Assembly: GCA_027069035.1 (NCBI GenBank)
Contig: JALXFI010000088.1
Span: 1 to 26,222 of the forward strand
DNA length: 26,222 nucleotides
Direction: 5' to 3'
Source: a bacterium
GTDB lineage: Bacteria; Desulfobacterota; GWC2-55-46; S146-80; JALXFI01
Shown: piece by piece, positions 7,298-14,661 of the stretch
Numbering within the stretch: position 1 is the stretch's first letter
Layout of the letters: every line of letters starts with the position of its first letter
Position numbers and translations under genes: made by a program
Notes under the pieces: generated by a model
What the model saw: the letters and a program-made list of their open reading frames with translations, nothing else
The model's database searches: none
Told to the model about the DNA's origin: nothing

Positions 7298-7969
7298 ATG
7301 ACAAAAAACAATAGATTCATTTTCTTAATTTTATTAGCATTTTCCATTCTTCTATTAGATATAAATATCTCTTATAGTGAAGATATAGAAACAATAATAA
7401 ACAAGATACAAAAGGTATATGATTCCACCAATTCACTAAAGGCAAAATTTATTCAAACAAATATAATCGTTAACAGGGCAAATCCCATTGAAGCGGAAGG
7501 CACGGTATTTTTTAAAAAACCCGGTATGATGAGGTGGAATTACAGTCTGCCTGAAAAGCAGAAAATAATATCCAATGGGAGAAAACTATGGGTCTATCAA
7601 CCTCGTTTCAAGCAGGTCATGGTCTCAAAGGTACCCATACAGAACAGAGGCATAGGGCAAAACTTTCTCTCCGGTATGGGAAGATTAAGGGAAAACTTTA
7701 TAATCAGATTAGAAAAAACAGATAAGGACAATTTCCTGCTTTCACTTAAGCCCAAGATAGCCCAGGCCAATATGGAAGAGCTCTTTTTAAGTATCAACAA
7801 AAAGAATTTTTATGTAACCGAGACAAAGATACGCGATAGTTTCGGCAATGTTACGATCGTAAAGTTTTCCAAGATAAGAATAAATCCTGAGATACCCTCA
7901 AGCTTATTTAAGTTTAAAATTCCCAAAGGGGTCAGGAAAGTAAGACCTCAGTACCTTGAAGGAAAATGA
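7298..7969 (+). CDS. lolA: Outer-membrane lipoprotein carrier LolA
   Basis: Periplasmic shuttle that takes lipoproteins from LolCDE to the outer membrane. 223 residues: a signal peptide (RFIFLILLAFSILLLDINISYS, cleavage near residue 27), then the LolA beta-sheet fold. Landmarks are LKAKFIQTN, EAEGTVFFKKPGMMRWNY (the widely conserved GxxxxxxPxxxRW motif), KIISNGRKLWVYQP and a C-terminal VTIVKFSKIRINPEIPSSLFKF. AAGGA stands about 10 nt before the ATG. Last gene of the uppP-ftsK-lolA operon; a strong terminator follows 12 bp after the stop. It implies a diderm envelope. Confidence 0.92.
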   Translation: MTKNNRFIFLILLAFSILLLDINISYSEDIETIINKIQKVYDSTNSLKAKFIQTNIIVNRANPIEAEGTVFFKKPGMMRWNYSLPEKQKIISNGRKLWVYQPRFKQVMVSKVPIQNRGIGQNFLSGMGRLRENFIIRLEKTDKDNFLLSLKPKIAQANMEELFLSINKKNFYVTETKIRDSFGNVTIVKFSKIRINPEIPSSLFKFKIPKGVRKVRPQYLEGK

Positions 7970-7980
7970 GAAATAAAACA

Positions 7981-8017
7981 AAAAAAATACCCCGTTCATA
8001 AAACGGGGTATTTTTTA
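7981..8017. terminator. Bidirectional Rho-independent terminator between lolA and the cytochrome operon
   Basis: AAAAAAATACCCCGTT, a 5-nt loop CATAA, then AACGGGGTATTTTTT. The stem is flanked by A- and T-runs on both sides, so it should work for lolA on the plus strand and for the cytochrome gene (stop at 8043) on the minus strand. Confidence 0.93.
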
Positions 8018-8042
8018 AAACCAGTTTAAGGTCAACCTAAAC

Positions 8043-8879
8043 CTATTCTTCTTCCATTTCTTTCTTTCTCTCCAATTCTTCTTTTCTCTCAAAATCAACA
8101 CTTGTCATACCCCTTGGCAGGGCAGGAGCGGGCTCTGCTAAAAGCTGATCAAACGGACGTGAACTGACCGTATGAGGGTTGTGACACTCCGTACATACCC
8201 ACCATCTCTTTTTACCGCCCTTAACCCATTCCCCTATCCTTTTGCCGTGTATCCCAAAACGCCAGTCTTTATATACCTGACCATGACACTTGCCGCAGAG
8301 TTTCTGTGGTTCATTAAAACCTATCTTCCTCCCCCTGAAATCTATAAGCGTGTTTCTATCCGTAGGGTTGTGACAGTCAAGACACCAGATGGCTCCATTG
8401 CCATGCTGAAGCTTAAGCGAATCAGGCACCACATCCTTGTGCATCACTAATGATCTTGGATTCTTATCCTTTGGATAAGGAACGGTCTTGCCGTTATGGC
8501 ACATATTGCAATGTTGTATCGGGTTCATGTTATAGTATTTAAGATACGTCGTTCTTGGCCTTACCACCGCCTCTTCATGAAGATAATCCCCATCAGGCAC
8601 CGGAACACTCGGGTCAGCGACAACATCCTTCATAGGTACTGTGCCGGCAAAGGGGTCGCTGTACCAGAGGACTGCGCCTGTTTTCTCAGAGCACTTAACA
8701 TTAGGCCATCCATACTCAGGAACTGCATTCTCCACTCGCTTTATCTTTGTATATCCCATTCTGCTTTCATAACAATCCTTCTTAACCTCTTTATCGGCTC
8801 CATAAGATACCGTTACAAAGATAAAGGGCAAGAGGATAAGGATACCAAGACATCCCCCTAAATATTTAAACGTTTTCAT
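8043..8879 (-). CDS. Membrane-anchored or exported tetraheme cytochrome c (CbcS-like)
   Basis: Start placed at the ATG at 8879, which has AAGGAGGA about 9 nt upstream and opens a signal or anchor helix (LGGCLGILILLPFIFVTVSYGA); a longer frame from 8957 adds 26 spurious residues. Of 278 residues, four CXXCH haem sites are at Cys 124 (CNMCH), 166 (CLDCH), 195 (CGKCH) and 229 (CTECH). Spare histidines (DYLHEE, VMHKD, LQHGNG, GIHGK) could be distal ligands. The C-terminus is a charged helix (ERKEELERKKEMEEE). Last gene of an operon with an NrfD-type quinol protein and a four-cluster ferredoxin, so it is the likely periplasmic electron exit of that complex. The closest described plan I know is the CbcSTU (Cbc4) complex of Geobacter; that match is inference from gene content. 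Confidence 0.85.
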   Translation of the reverse strand: MKTFKYLGGCLGILILLPFIFVTVSYGADKEVKKDCYESRMGYTKIKRVENAVPEYGWPNVKCSEKTGAVLWYSDPFAGTVPMKDVVADPSVPVPDGDYLHEEAVVRPRTTYLKYYNMNPIQHCNMCHNGKTVPYPKDKNPRSLVMHKDVVPDSLKLQHGNGAIWCLDCHNPTDRNTLIDFRGRKIGFNEPQKLCGKCHGQVYKDWRFGIHGKRIGEWVKGGKKRWWVCTECHNPHTVSSRPFDQLLAEPAPALPRGMTSVDFERKEELERKKEMEEE

Positions 8880-8957
8880 AAGAGTCTTCCTCCTTACTAA
8901 AAAGGTCTTCCATAAGTTTAAATGGTTTTTTATCCCATACATAAATACTTCGCTCAC

Positions 8958-10190
8958 TCAATGTTCCGAAGCCTGTCCGCCGACCCCTATATCTCCAACC
9001 AGAACTCCGAGAGTCCCCTTTAAAAGCAATGTAACAGCAAGAGATCCAACTGCCCATATCAATATGGTATTATATATCTCAATAAAGGTAGGATGGTATA
9101 TGGTAAACTCCCCAAGAGGAGACGGCATGAAACCGGGAAGGACAAGTCCCAGCCCCTTATCAATCCATATCCCTACAAAAGTTGCGATACAAACCAATAC
9201 AATGATAAAACCGCGATCCTGTCTTACCCTTGAACTTAGGAGCATAAAGAATGAAAAAAGGATCATTATTGTTGAAGCCCAGAAAAACGGCACAAACTGT
9301 GTGCTGCCGTTAAGACCTACGATGAGGTTTATCAAAGGCATGGCATGCTCTGTACGCGGATAAAGTTCTGTTACAATCTCAGAAGTGGTCATAAGTATAA
9401 TTATTCCAAGGCACCATACAATAATCTGTATAAGTATATCGATCGCCCTGTCAGGAATAGACAGTTTTGTATTTTTCCTTATTATAAGAAGCAGGATAAT
9501 GATCAGCGCATCACCTGACGCAAAGGCGGTCGGAAGAAATTTGACAGGCACAAGAGGGGTCGTCCACAACTCAACAGGTGTCAATGTAGAAAGTATAAAA
9601 CCCGTAATTATATGGATGCTTGGCGCCCATACAATGGCCAAAAACATAAAAGGTATATAAAATGCTTTATTTATAGGTTTCCCTGAATACCTCTTATAGA
9701 CATAGTAAAATACACCTATCAGGTTAATAAACAGATAGCCGTTGAGTACGATAACATCAAAATCAAGCATGGAATTTGGTATATTAAAGTATCCAAGACC
9801 CGGTATTATATGCCAGAGCCTGTCGGGTCTGCCCATATGGAACATGATGAATACAATACAAAGCGGGGTTGCGACAAGAGCAATAACCTCTCCCAAGACA
9901 TAAAGTTCGCTAAAATCCTTCTTTGACGCCTTATAAACATATGCTGGAAAGACCAGTGTCACGGCCGACGCCGCAACTCCAACCATGAAAACAAAGTTGG
10001 CAATAAAAAGCTCCCATGTTATCTGGTCTGTGGAACCTGTTAAAATAAGTCCCTCGGTGAACTGTCTGTAAGCTGTAAATATCCCCACTAAAATTATAAA
10101 ACCCAGAAAAAGGAGCCATGTATAGTACTTTTTGCCTCCCTTCAATGCATAACTTGCAAAATCTATTGCAAACGTTATCTTATCTTTCAT
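8958..10190 (-). CDS. NrfD/PsrC-family polytopic quinol-interacting membrane protein
   Basis: About 410 residues with roughly nine to ten hydrophobic helices (WLLFLGFIILVGIFTAYRQF, LFIANFVFMVGVAASAVTLVF, VIALVATPLCIVFIMFHMGR and so on). NrfD/PsrC proteins bind menaquinol and exchange electrons with a partner periplasmic iron-sulfur protein. GRPDRLWHIIPG and ILSTLTPVELWTTPLVPVKF are typical of the family. The start was set at the ATG at 10190, preceded by GGTGAGGG with 7-nt spacing; a TTG at 10214 would abut the upstream stop and is less likely. It lies between the ferredoxin gene and the cytochrome gene, both on the same strand. Confidence 0.9.
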   Translation of the reverse strand: MKDKITFAIDFASYALKGGKKYYTWLLFLGFIILVGIFTAYRQFTEGLILTGSTDQITWELFIANFVFMVGVAASAVTLVFPAYVYKASKKDFSELYVLGEVIALVATPLCIVFIMFHMGRPDRLWHIIPGLGYFNIPNSMLDFDVIVLNGYLFINLIGVFYYVYKRYSGKPINKAFYIPFMFLAIVWAPSIHIITGFILSTLTPVELWTTPLVPVKFLPTAFASGDALIIILLLIIRKNTKLSIPDRAIDILIQIIVWCLGIIILMTTSEIVTELYPRTEHAMPLINLIVGLNGSTQFVPFFWASTIMILFSFFMLLSSRVRQDRGFIIVLVCIATFVGIWIDKGLGLVLPGFMPSPLGEFTIYHPTFIEIYNTILIWAVGSLAVTLLLKGTLGVLVGDIGVGGQASEH

Positions 10191-10214
10191 ATCTATACCC
10201 TCACCTTCGTACAA

Positions 10215-11279
10215 TCAGTCTATAAAATAAAAGAATTTAGGATATGTCCTAAGATCTGCCTTGAGTCTGAAGACCCTCTTTCTATCAATGATATGTCTTA
10301 TCTCACTATTGGGGTCAAGCAGATTACCAAACTTTCTTGCACCTACAGGACATGCTTCAACACACGAGGTGTATCTACCTTTACGTGTACGTTGAATACA
10401 AAAAGTGCATTTTTCCACAACCCCACGCGGTCTCGGCCTGTTGCCAAAGTAATGTGTGTCGGGATTCATTTCTTCCTTTGGAAGCTTCGGCTCTGCCCAG
10501 TTAAAACGCCTTGCCCAGTAAGGACACGCATCCATACACATCCTGCATCCGAAACACCAATTATAATCAATGACCACAATACCATCAACAGTTCTGAATG
10601 TCGTCCTTATAGGACAGACTCTGACACATGGAGGCCTTTCACATTGCTGGCACTGAACAGGAAAGTAAAAGGCTTCCTTTTCCGGCACCTTCTCGGGTTC
10701 ATAATAATGCTGACCGCCCTCAAAGGTAACGCCTGATGGAGTATAGGCATTGCCTCCTATCTGTACACCGTAGTTGCCAAAAGGGTAATCACCACCCAGC
10801 ATCCCCTCTGATGGATAACCTTTATCCAGCTTTTCTTTTGAGTAGGAGAAATTCCCTTTCTCCATGCGAATAACCCTTATCCATTGGATCTCAGGGTCGT
10901 GTCTCGACTGATTATTCTCTCTAACACATGCATGCACACATCTCCTACATCCGATACACTTTTGAATATTAAGCGCATAGCCATATAGAACATCCTTCAT
11001 CGGAGGCGTCTGCTCAACCGATACCTTCTTCTCATACTCTTCCGTGTATCTATTTTCCAAACGTTCAATAGCCTCTTTCTTCTCTTCAGGCGTCATAAAA
11101 CGGTAATGCGTCTGAAACCACTCCGCCCATGTCACCCTTGCTTCAGCGTTATCTGCATCAGCAAGAAGCCCTGCCGCACCTGTTATTGCAGCAACGCTTA
11201 CAGCGCCCGTATTCTTCAAAAAATCACGGCGTGAAATACCCTTTAGCTTTCCCTGTTTATCTTTCTTTTTCCGTGGCAC
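10215..11279 (-). CDS. Tat-exported ferredoxin-like iron-sulfur subunit (HybA/NrfC/CbcU type)
   Basis: 354 residues. A twin-arginine signal (SRRDFLK at 16-22, followed by a hydrophobic stretch to AEA) exports it folded. Four cysteine groups for [4Fe-4S] clusters are visible: CIGCRRCVHAC (from residue 108), CQQCERPPCVRVCP, CFGCRMCMDACP and CTFCIQRTRKGRYTSCVEACP. This is the electron-wire subunit of the DMSO-reductase/NrfD superfamily, normally sitting between a quinol protein and a catalytic or haem subunit. Starts with GTG at 11279 with AAGGAGG 7 nt upstream, located inside the end of the preceding small Tat gene, so translation is coupled. An unusual helical segment (about 50-86, WAEWF...FMTPEEKKEAIERL) lies between the signal and the first cluster. 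Confidence 0.92.
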   Translation of the reverse strand: MPRKKKDKQGKLKGISRRDFLKNTGAVSVAAITGAAGLLADADNAEARVTWAEWFQTHYRFMTPEEKKEAIERLENRYTEEYEKKVSVEQTPPMKDVLYGYALNIQKCIGCRRCVHACVRENNQSRHDPEIQWIRVIRMEKGNFSYSKEKLDKGYPSEGMLGGDYPFGNYGVQIGGNAYTPSGVTFEGGQHYYEPEKVPEKEAFYFPVQCQQCERPPCVRVCPIRTTFRTVDGIVVIDYNWCFGCRMCMDACPYWARRFNWAEPKLPKEEMNPDTHYFGNRPRPRGVVEKCTFCIQRTRKGRYTSCVEACPVGARKFGNLLDPNSEIRHIIDRKRVFRLKADLRTYPKFFYFID

Positions 11280-11281
11280 GG

Positions 11282-11617
11282 TTATACCTCCTTAATGGTC
11301 AAATATGTTTTATCATTTTTATTGTACTCCTCGATAAAACTCTCCAGAAGCATGTTTTTTTCCTCTTCACTCATCAAGGTAAATTCTTGGCTGGTCAATA
11401 TACTGTCTCCCCATTTGAGATACGGCTCATCACCACCTGCCCTTTTCCAATTGTCAACCGTATTAACAGGGATCATCCTGGAGACTTTATTGGCAAGTAC
11501 GGCAGTTGAAGATATAGCAACCCCTGAAAGCAAAAGTTTTTTCATAAATGTCCTTCTTTGGTCAACTTCTTTTACTTTTTCATTACATACTTCCACAGAT
11601 GTCTTTTCCTCATTCAT
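11282..11617 (-). CDS. Small twin-arginine-signal protein of the NrfD operon, function unknown
   Basis: About 111 residues. The start is best placed at the second in-frame ATG (11617), because GGGGGAGG lies 8 nt before it but only 2 nt before the first ATG (11623). A Tat motif DQRRTFMKK is followed by a hydrophobic core (LLLSGVAISSTAVLA). The mature part, about 65 residues, has no cysteine, so it binds no haem or iron-sulfur cluster of its own. Its tail (WGDSILTSQEFTLMSEEEK...) resembles the segment after the Tat signal of the ferredoxin encoded 2 bp downstream. Probably a structural or assembly subunit, comparable in role to the small Tat proteins near formate dehydrogenases; this is inference. 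Confidence 0.7.
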   Translation of the reverse strand: MNEEKTSVEVCNEKVKEVDQRRTFMKKLLLSGVAISSTAVLANKVSRMIPVNTVDNWKRAGGDEPYLKWGDSILTSQEFTLMSEEEKNMLLESFIEEYNKNDKTYLTIKEV

Positions 11618-11817
11618 ACGCATTACCTCCCCCTTATTGATTTAAAAAAACAGAAAAACCTTACAAAGACGTCAAAAAAACAACTAACCTCTATCACCCG
11701 GTTGTCTATAACAAAAACTTAAGAACTAAGGAAACAACTATAGAAGAGAAATTTTCTAATAATAATTTTAGTAAGACGTTTAATAAGAAGATTTAGTGCA
11801 TTAGAAAATACGCACTT

Positions 11818-11846
11818 AAATAACATACGGTTTACAACCGTGTCAA
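11818..11846 (-). promoter_or_regulatory. Candidate sigma70 promoter of the cytochrome operon with palindrome in the spacer
   Basis: On the minus strand TTGACA (11846-11841) is followed after 17 bp by TTATTT (11823-11818), a weak -10. The spacer starts with a perfect inverted repeat CGGTT-GTA-AACCG (11840-11828), a natural operator position. An A-run upstream (ATTATAAAAAAAAC) may act as an UP element. A transcript from here would carry a leader of about 190 nt, mostly AT-rich, in which I see no recognisable riboswitch. Confidence 0.5.
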
Positions 11847-11860
11847 GTTTTTTTTATAAT

Positions 11861-12046
11861 CCAAATCCCGCGATAGCGGGATTTGAAATTGGCAATACAT
11901 CTTTAACTGCCTGGACTATCTTTATATATCCTCAGAGATTTTCTTTCTCACCGTACCGGTTATGTACGCCTCAAAAGAAAAATCGCCTGCGGCCTTGCAT
12001 TTAAAGCGTCTTGCCAATTTACCCAAAAACCTATCTCTGTTTTTGG
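11861..12046. repeat. Composite 186-bp dispersed repeat, copy 1
   Basis: About 90 percent identical by eye to 15666-15850 over its better-conserved half. Order on the plus strand: hairpin CAAATCCCGC-GATA-GCGGGATTTG (11862-11885), 10-bp inverted repeat AAATTGGCAA (11886-11895), a core of about 115 bp, its complement TTGCCAATTT (12011-12020), then a hairpin ACCCAAAAAC-N8-GTTTTTGGGT (12021-12048). It begins 39 bp after the uvrA stop, and its far end lies 15 bp from the -35 of the cytochrome operon. The architecture is that of a small non-autonomous mobile element; no transposase is encoded. Confidence 0.85.
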
Positions 12047-12053
12047 GTATCAT
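11922..12053 (-). other. Short frame across repeat copy 1 (43 codons), coding status doubtful
   Basis: From the ATG at 12053 the frame reads MIPKNRDRFLGKLARRFKCK and continues AAGDFSFEAYITGTVRKKISEDI. The same frame is open in copy 2 (NRFRFLGKLARHLKCK, then AAGDFSFEAYITGTVRKKIAEGI) but has no start codon there. It has only a weak ribosome binding site and follows uvrA by 31 bp. It may be a small protein, or the 3' end of a gene captured by the repeat. Confidence 0.3.
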
Positions 12054-12084
12054 GTCACTCACACATATAATTTTCAGGACTGAT

Positions 12085-14646
12085 CTATTCTTTTTCAAAA
12101 ACGGCAAGTTTATCTCTCAAAAAAACTGCCGTATGTGACGCTTTATCCCCTACTATCTCTTCGGGACTTCCCGATACCACTATGTCTCCGCCTTTATCGC
12201 CGCCTTCAGGCCCAAGTTCTATTATATAGTCCGCAGATTTTATAACATCAAGGTTATGCTCAATTACTATAACCGTATTACCAGCATCCACAAGCCTGTG
12301 AAGCAAAGAGAGAAGTCTGCCGATATCTTGAAAGTGGAGGCCTGTTGTAGGCTCATCGAGTATATAAAGCGTCCTGCCCGTACTCCTCCTTGACAGTTCG
12401 GTAGAGAGTTTCAATCTCTGAGCTTCTCCGCCTGAAAGTGTGACAGCCTGCTGCCCAAGCCTCAAATATCCGAGCCCCACCTCATCAAGTATGTCTAATT
12501 TTCTCTTCACATCAGGAATATTCTCAAAAAATTTGAGAGCCTCGGCAACGGTCATATCAAGCACATCCGCTATTGTTTTACCTTTATATCTTATATTCAG
12601 GGTTTCCGGATTATATCTCTTGCCATTACACCGTTCGCAAAGGACATAGACATCGGGAAGAAAATGCATCTCAACCCTTATCAAACCCACGCCTCTGCAC
12701 TCCTCACAGCGTCCTCCCTTTACATTAAAGCTAAAACGACCGGGACAGTATCCCCTAACCCTTGCTTCAGTCAGTTGAGAGAATAGCACCCTTATAGGTG
12801 TAAAAAGACCGCAATAGGTGGCAGGGTTTGAACGCGGCGTTCTGCCTATCGGTGATTGATCAACATCTATTACCCTGTCTATATGCTGAAGCCCCTTTAA
12901 TCTCCTGAATCTGCCCGTGGCATCCTTTGACCGATGAAGTATGGAGGCCAGAGCCTTATAAAGGGTGTCTATGACAAGCGAACTCTTGCCTGAACCGGAG
13001 ACCCCTGTAACGCATGTAAATACGCCAAGAGGAAACCTTACTGTCAAATCCTTAAGGTTATTTTCACTTGCCCCTTCAAGAATAACGAATTTCTTATTTA
13101 TACGTCTCCGTCTTGACGGCAGAGGAATGGATAATTCTCCGTTAAGATATTTTGCGGTAAGAGAATTCCTGTTCTGCAACACCTGTGACATCTCTCCTGA
13201 AACAACGATCCTTCCACCGCTTTCACCGGCGCCCGGCCCCATATCAACAATAAAGTCGGCATTGCGTATGGTCTCTTCATCGTGCTCCACAACAACCACG
13301 GTGTTTCCAAGCGATTTAAGCCGTTTTAATGCGCCGATAAGCCTTAAGTTATCCCTTTGATGGAGCCCTATGGTAGGTTCATCCAACACATACAGGATGC
13401 CTGAGAGTTCCGAACCGATCTGTGTTGCAAGCCTTACCCTGCTTGCCTCTCCACCTGAAAGGGTGGAGAACGCCCTGTCAAGCGTAAGATAATCAAGTCC
13501 GACTTCCTTTATAAACCCAAGCCTTTCCGATATCTCCTTTAATATCCCCCTGCCGATGATCTCTTCCACCCCTCTAAGTTCAAAGCCATCTATGAAATTC
13601 GTAAGCTTTTTTAAGGACAGTGCAGACAAGTCTCCAATAGAAAATCCGTTAAGCCTTATATGAAGCGCCTCTTTGCGCAACCTCTTGCCGCCGCACTCGC
13701 TGCATGGATGAGAAAACTCCGAATCAGTATCGTCCCCTAAGGCGCTGTCTGTATCGTGTGCATATCTTACGATTCCAAGCCCCTTACAGGAAGGACACGC
13801 CCCATACGGGCTGTTGAATGAAAAAAATCTCGGCGTTACATCAGGATAGCTTACCCCGCAATCTACACATGAGAGACTTTCATTAAAAAGCAGGCTTTCA
13901 TATGGCTCGCCACAGAACCCACCCCCCTCATAGCATTCTACAAGGACAAGGCCGGAAGAGAGCCTTGCCGCTGCATCAACGGATTCCGCAAGCCTTTTTA
14001 AGGCAAATGGTCTGAGTTTTATCCTGTCCACCACAAGATCGATATTGTGATGTTTATTCCTGTCAAGGACGATATCTTCATCAAGCTCCCTCATCATCCC
14101 GTCTATCCTCACCCTTAAAAACCCCTCCTGTCTTAACCGTTCAATCTCTTTCTTATACTCGCCTTTTCTGCCCCTCACAATAGGTGAAAAGATTATCACT
14201 CCTGAGTGAACCGGCAGGGCAAGGATACGCTCAACCATCTGCTCTGCCGTCTGAGAGGTAATCTCTTTGCCGCAACTGTAGCAATAAGGCCTCCCAAGCC
14301 TTGAAAACAAGAGCCTTAGATAGTCATAGATCTCGGTTACCGTACCGACAGTGGAACGGGGACTCTTTACAATAGTTCTCTGGTCTATAGATATGGAGGG
14401 AGACAAACCCTCTATGGAATCAACATCAGGTTTTTCAATCCTTTCAAGAAACCGGCGGGCATAGGTTGAAAGAGACTCTACATACCGCCTCTGCCCCTCG
14501 GCATAGATGGTGTCAAAGGCAAGTGTTGATTTACCCGAACCGCTAAGCCCGGTAATTACAATAAAATTATCCCTTGGTATCTCTAAATCGATATCCTTGA
14601 GATTATGCTCTCTTGCCCCCTTTACTGTAATACTGTCTATAGCCAT
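12085..14646 (-). CDS. uvrA: Excinuclease ABC subunit A, UvrA (short form)
   Basis: Damage-recognition ATPase of nucleotide excision repair, working with UvrB and UvrC. 853 residues against the usual about 940. Present: Walker A GLSGSGKST (33-41), the UvrB-binding region, the zinc module CVDCG...CPSCKGLG with CSECGGKRL, signature LSGGEASRVRL, second Walker A GVSGSGKSS, the C-terminal zinc finger CEECRGVG...CERCNGKR, and signature LSGGEAQRLKL. Between CPSCKGLG (about residue 282) and CSECGGKRL only about 22 residues remain (VRYAHDTDSALGDDTDSEF...), where other UvrAs hold an insertion domain of about 100 residues; this accounts for the short length. Because the UvrB-binding region is kept, it is not a UvrA2. 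Last gene of the mfd-surA-pdxA-uvrA run; 15 bp after pdxA. Confidence 0.96.
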   Translation of the reverse strand: MAIDSITVKGAREHNLKDIDLEIPRDNFIVITGLSGSGKSTLAFDTIYAEGQRRYVESLSTYARRFLERIEKPDVDSIEGLSPSISIDQRTIVKSPRSTVGTVTEIYDYLRLLFSRLGRPYCYSCGKEITSQTAEQMVERILALPVHSGVIIFSPIVRGRKGEYKKEIERLRQEGFLRVRIDGMMRELDEDIVLDRNKHHNIDLVVDRIKLRPFALKRLAESVDAAARLSSGLVLVECYEGGGFCGEPYESLLFNESLSCVDCGVSYPDVTPRFFSFNSPYGACPSCKGLGIVRYAHDTDSALGDDTDSEFSHPCSECGGKRLRKEALHIRLNGFSIGDLSALSLKKLTNFIDGFELRGVEEIIGRGILKEISERLGFIKEVGLDYLTLDRAFSTLSGGEASRVRLATQIGSELSGILYVLDEPTIGLHQRDNLRLIGALKRLKSLGNTVVVVEHDEETIRNADFIVDMGPGAGESGGRIVVSGEMSQVLQNRNSLTAKYLNGELSIPLPSRRRRINKKFVILEGASENNLKDLTVRFPLGVFTCVTGVSGSGKSSLVIDTLYKALASILHRSKDATGRFRRLKGLQHIDRVIDVDQSPIGRTPRSNPATYCGLFTPIRVLFSQLTEARVRGYCPGRFSFNVKGGRCEECRGVGLIRVEMHFLPDVYVLCERCNGKRYNPETLNIRYKGKTIADVLDMTVAEALKFFENIPDVKRKLDILDEVGLGYLRLGQQAVTLSGGEAQRLKLSTELSRRSTGRTLYILDEPTTGLHFQDIGRLLSLLHRLVDAGNTVIVIEHNLDVIKSADYIIELGPEGGDKGGDIVVSGSPEEIVGDKASHTAVFLRDKLAVFEKE

Positions 14647-14661
14647 ACCTTTAGCCTGCGT

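Noticed and set aside
8880..8957. Longer start for the tetraheme cytochrome
   Set aside because: The upstream residues precede a clean signal peptide and a strong AAGGAGGA site at 8887-8894; the extension only reflects an absence of stops.
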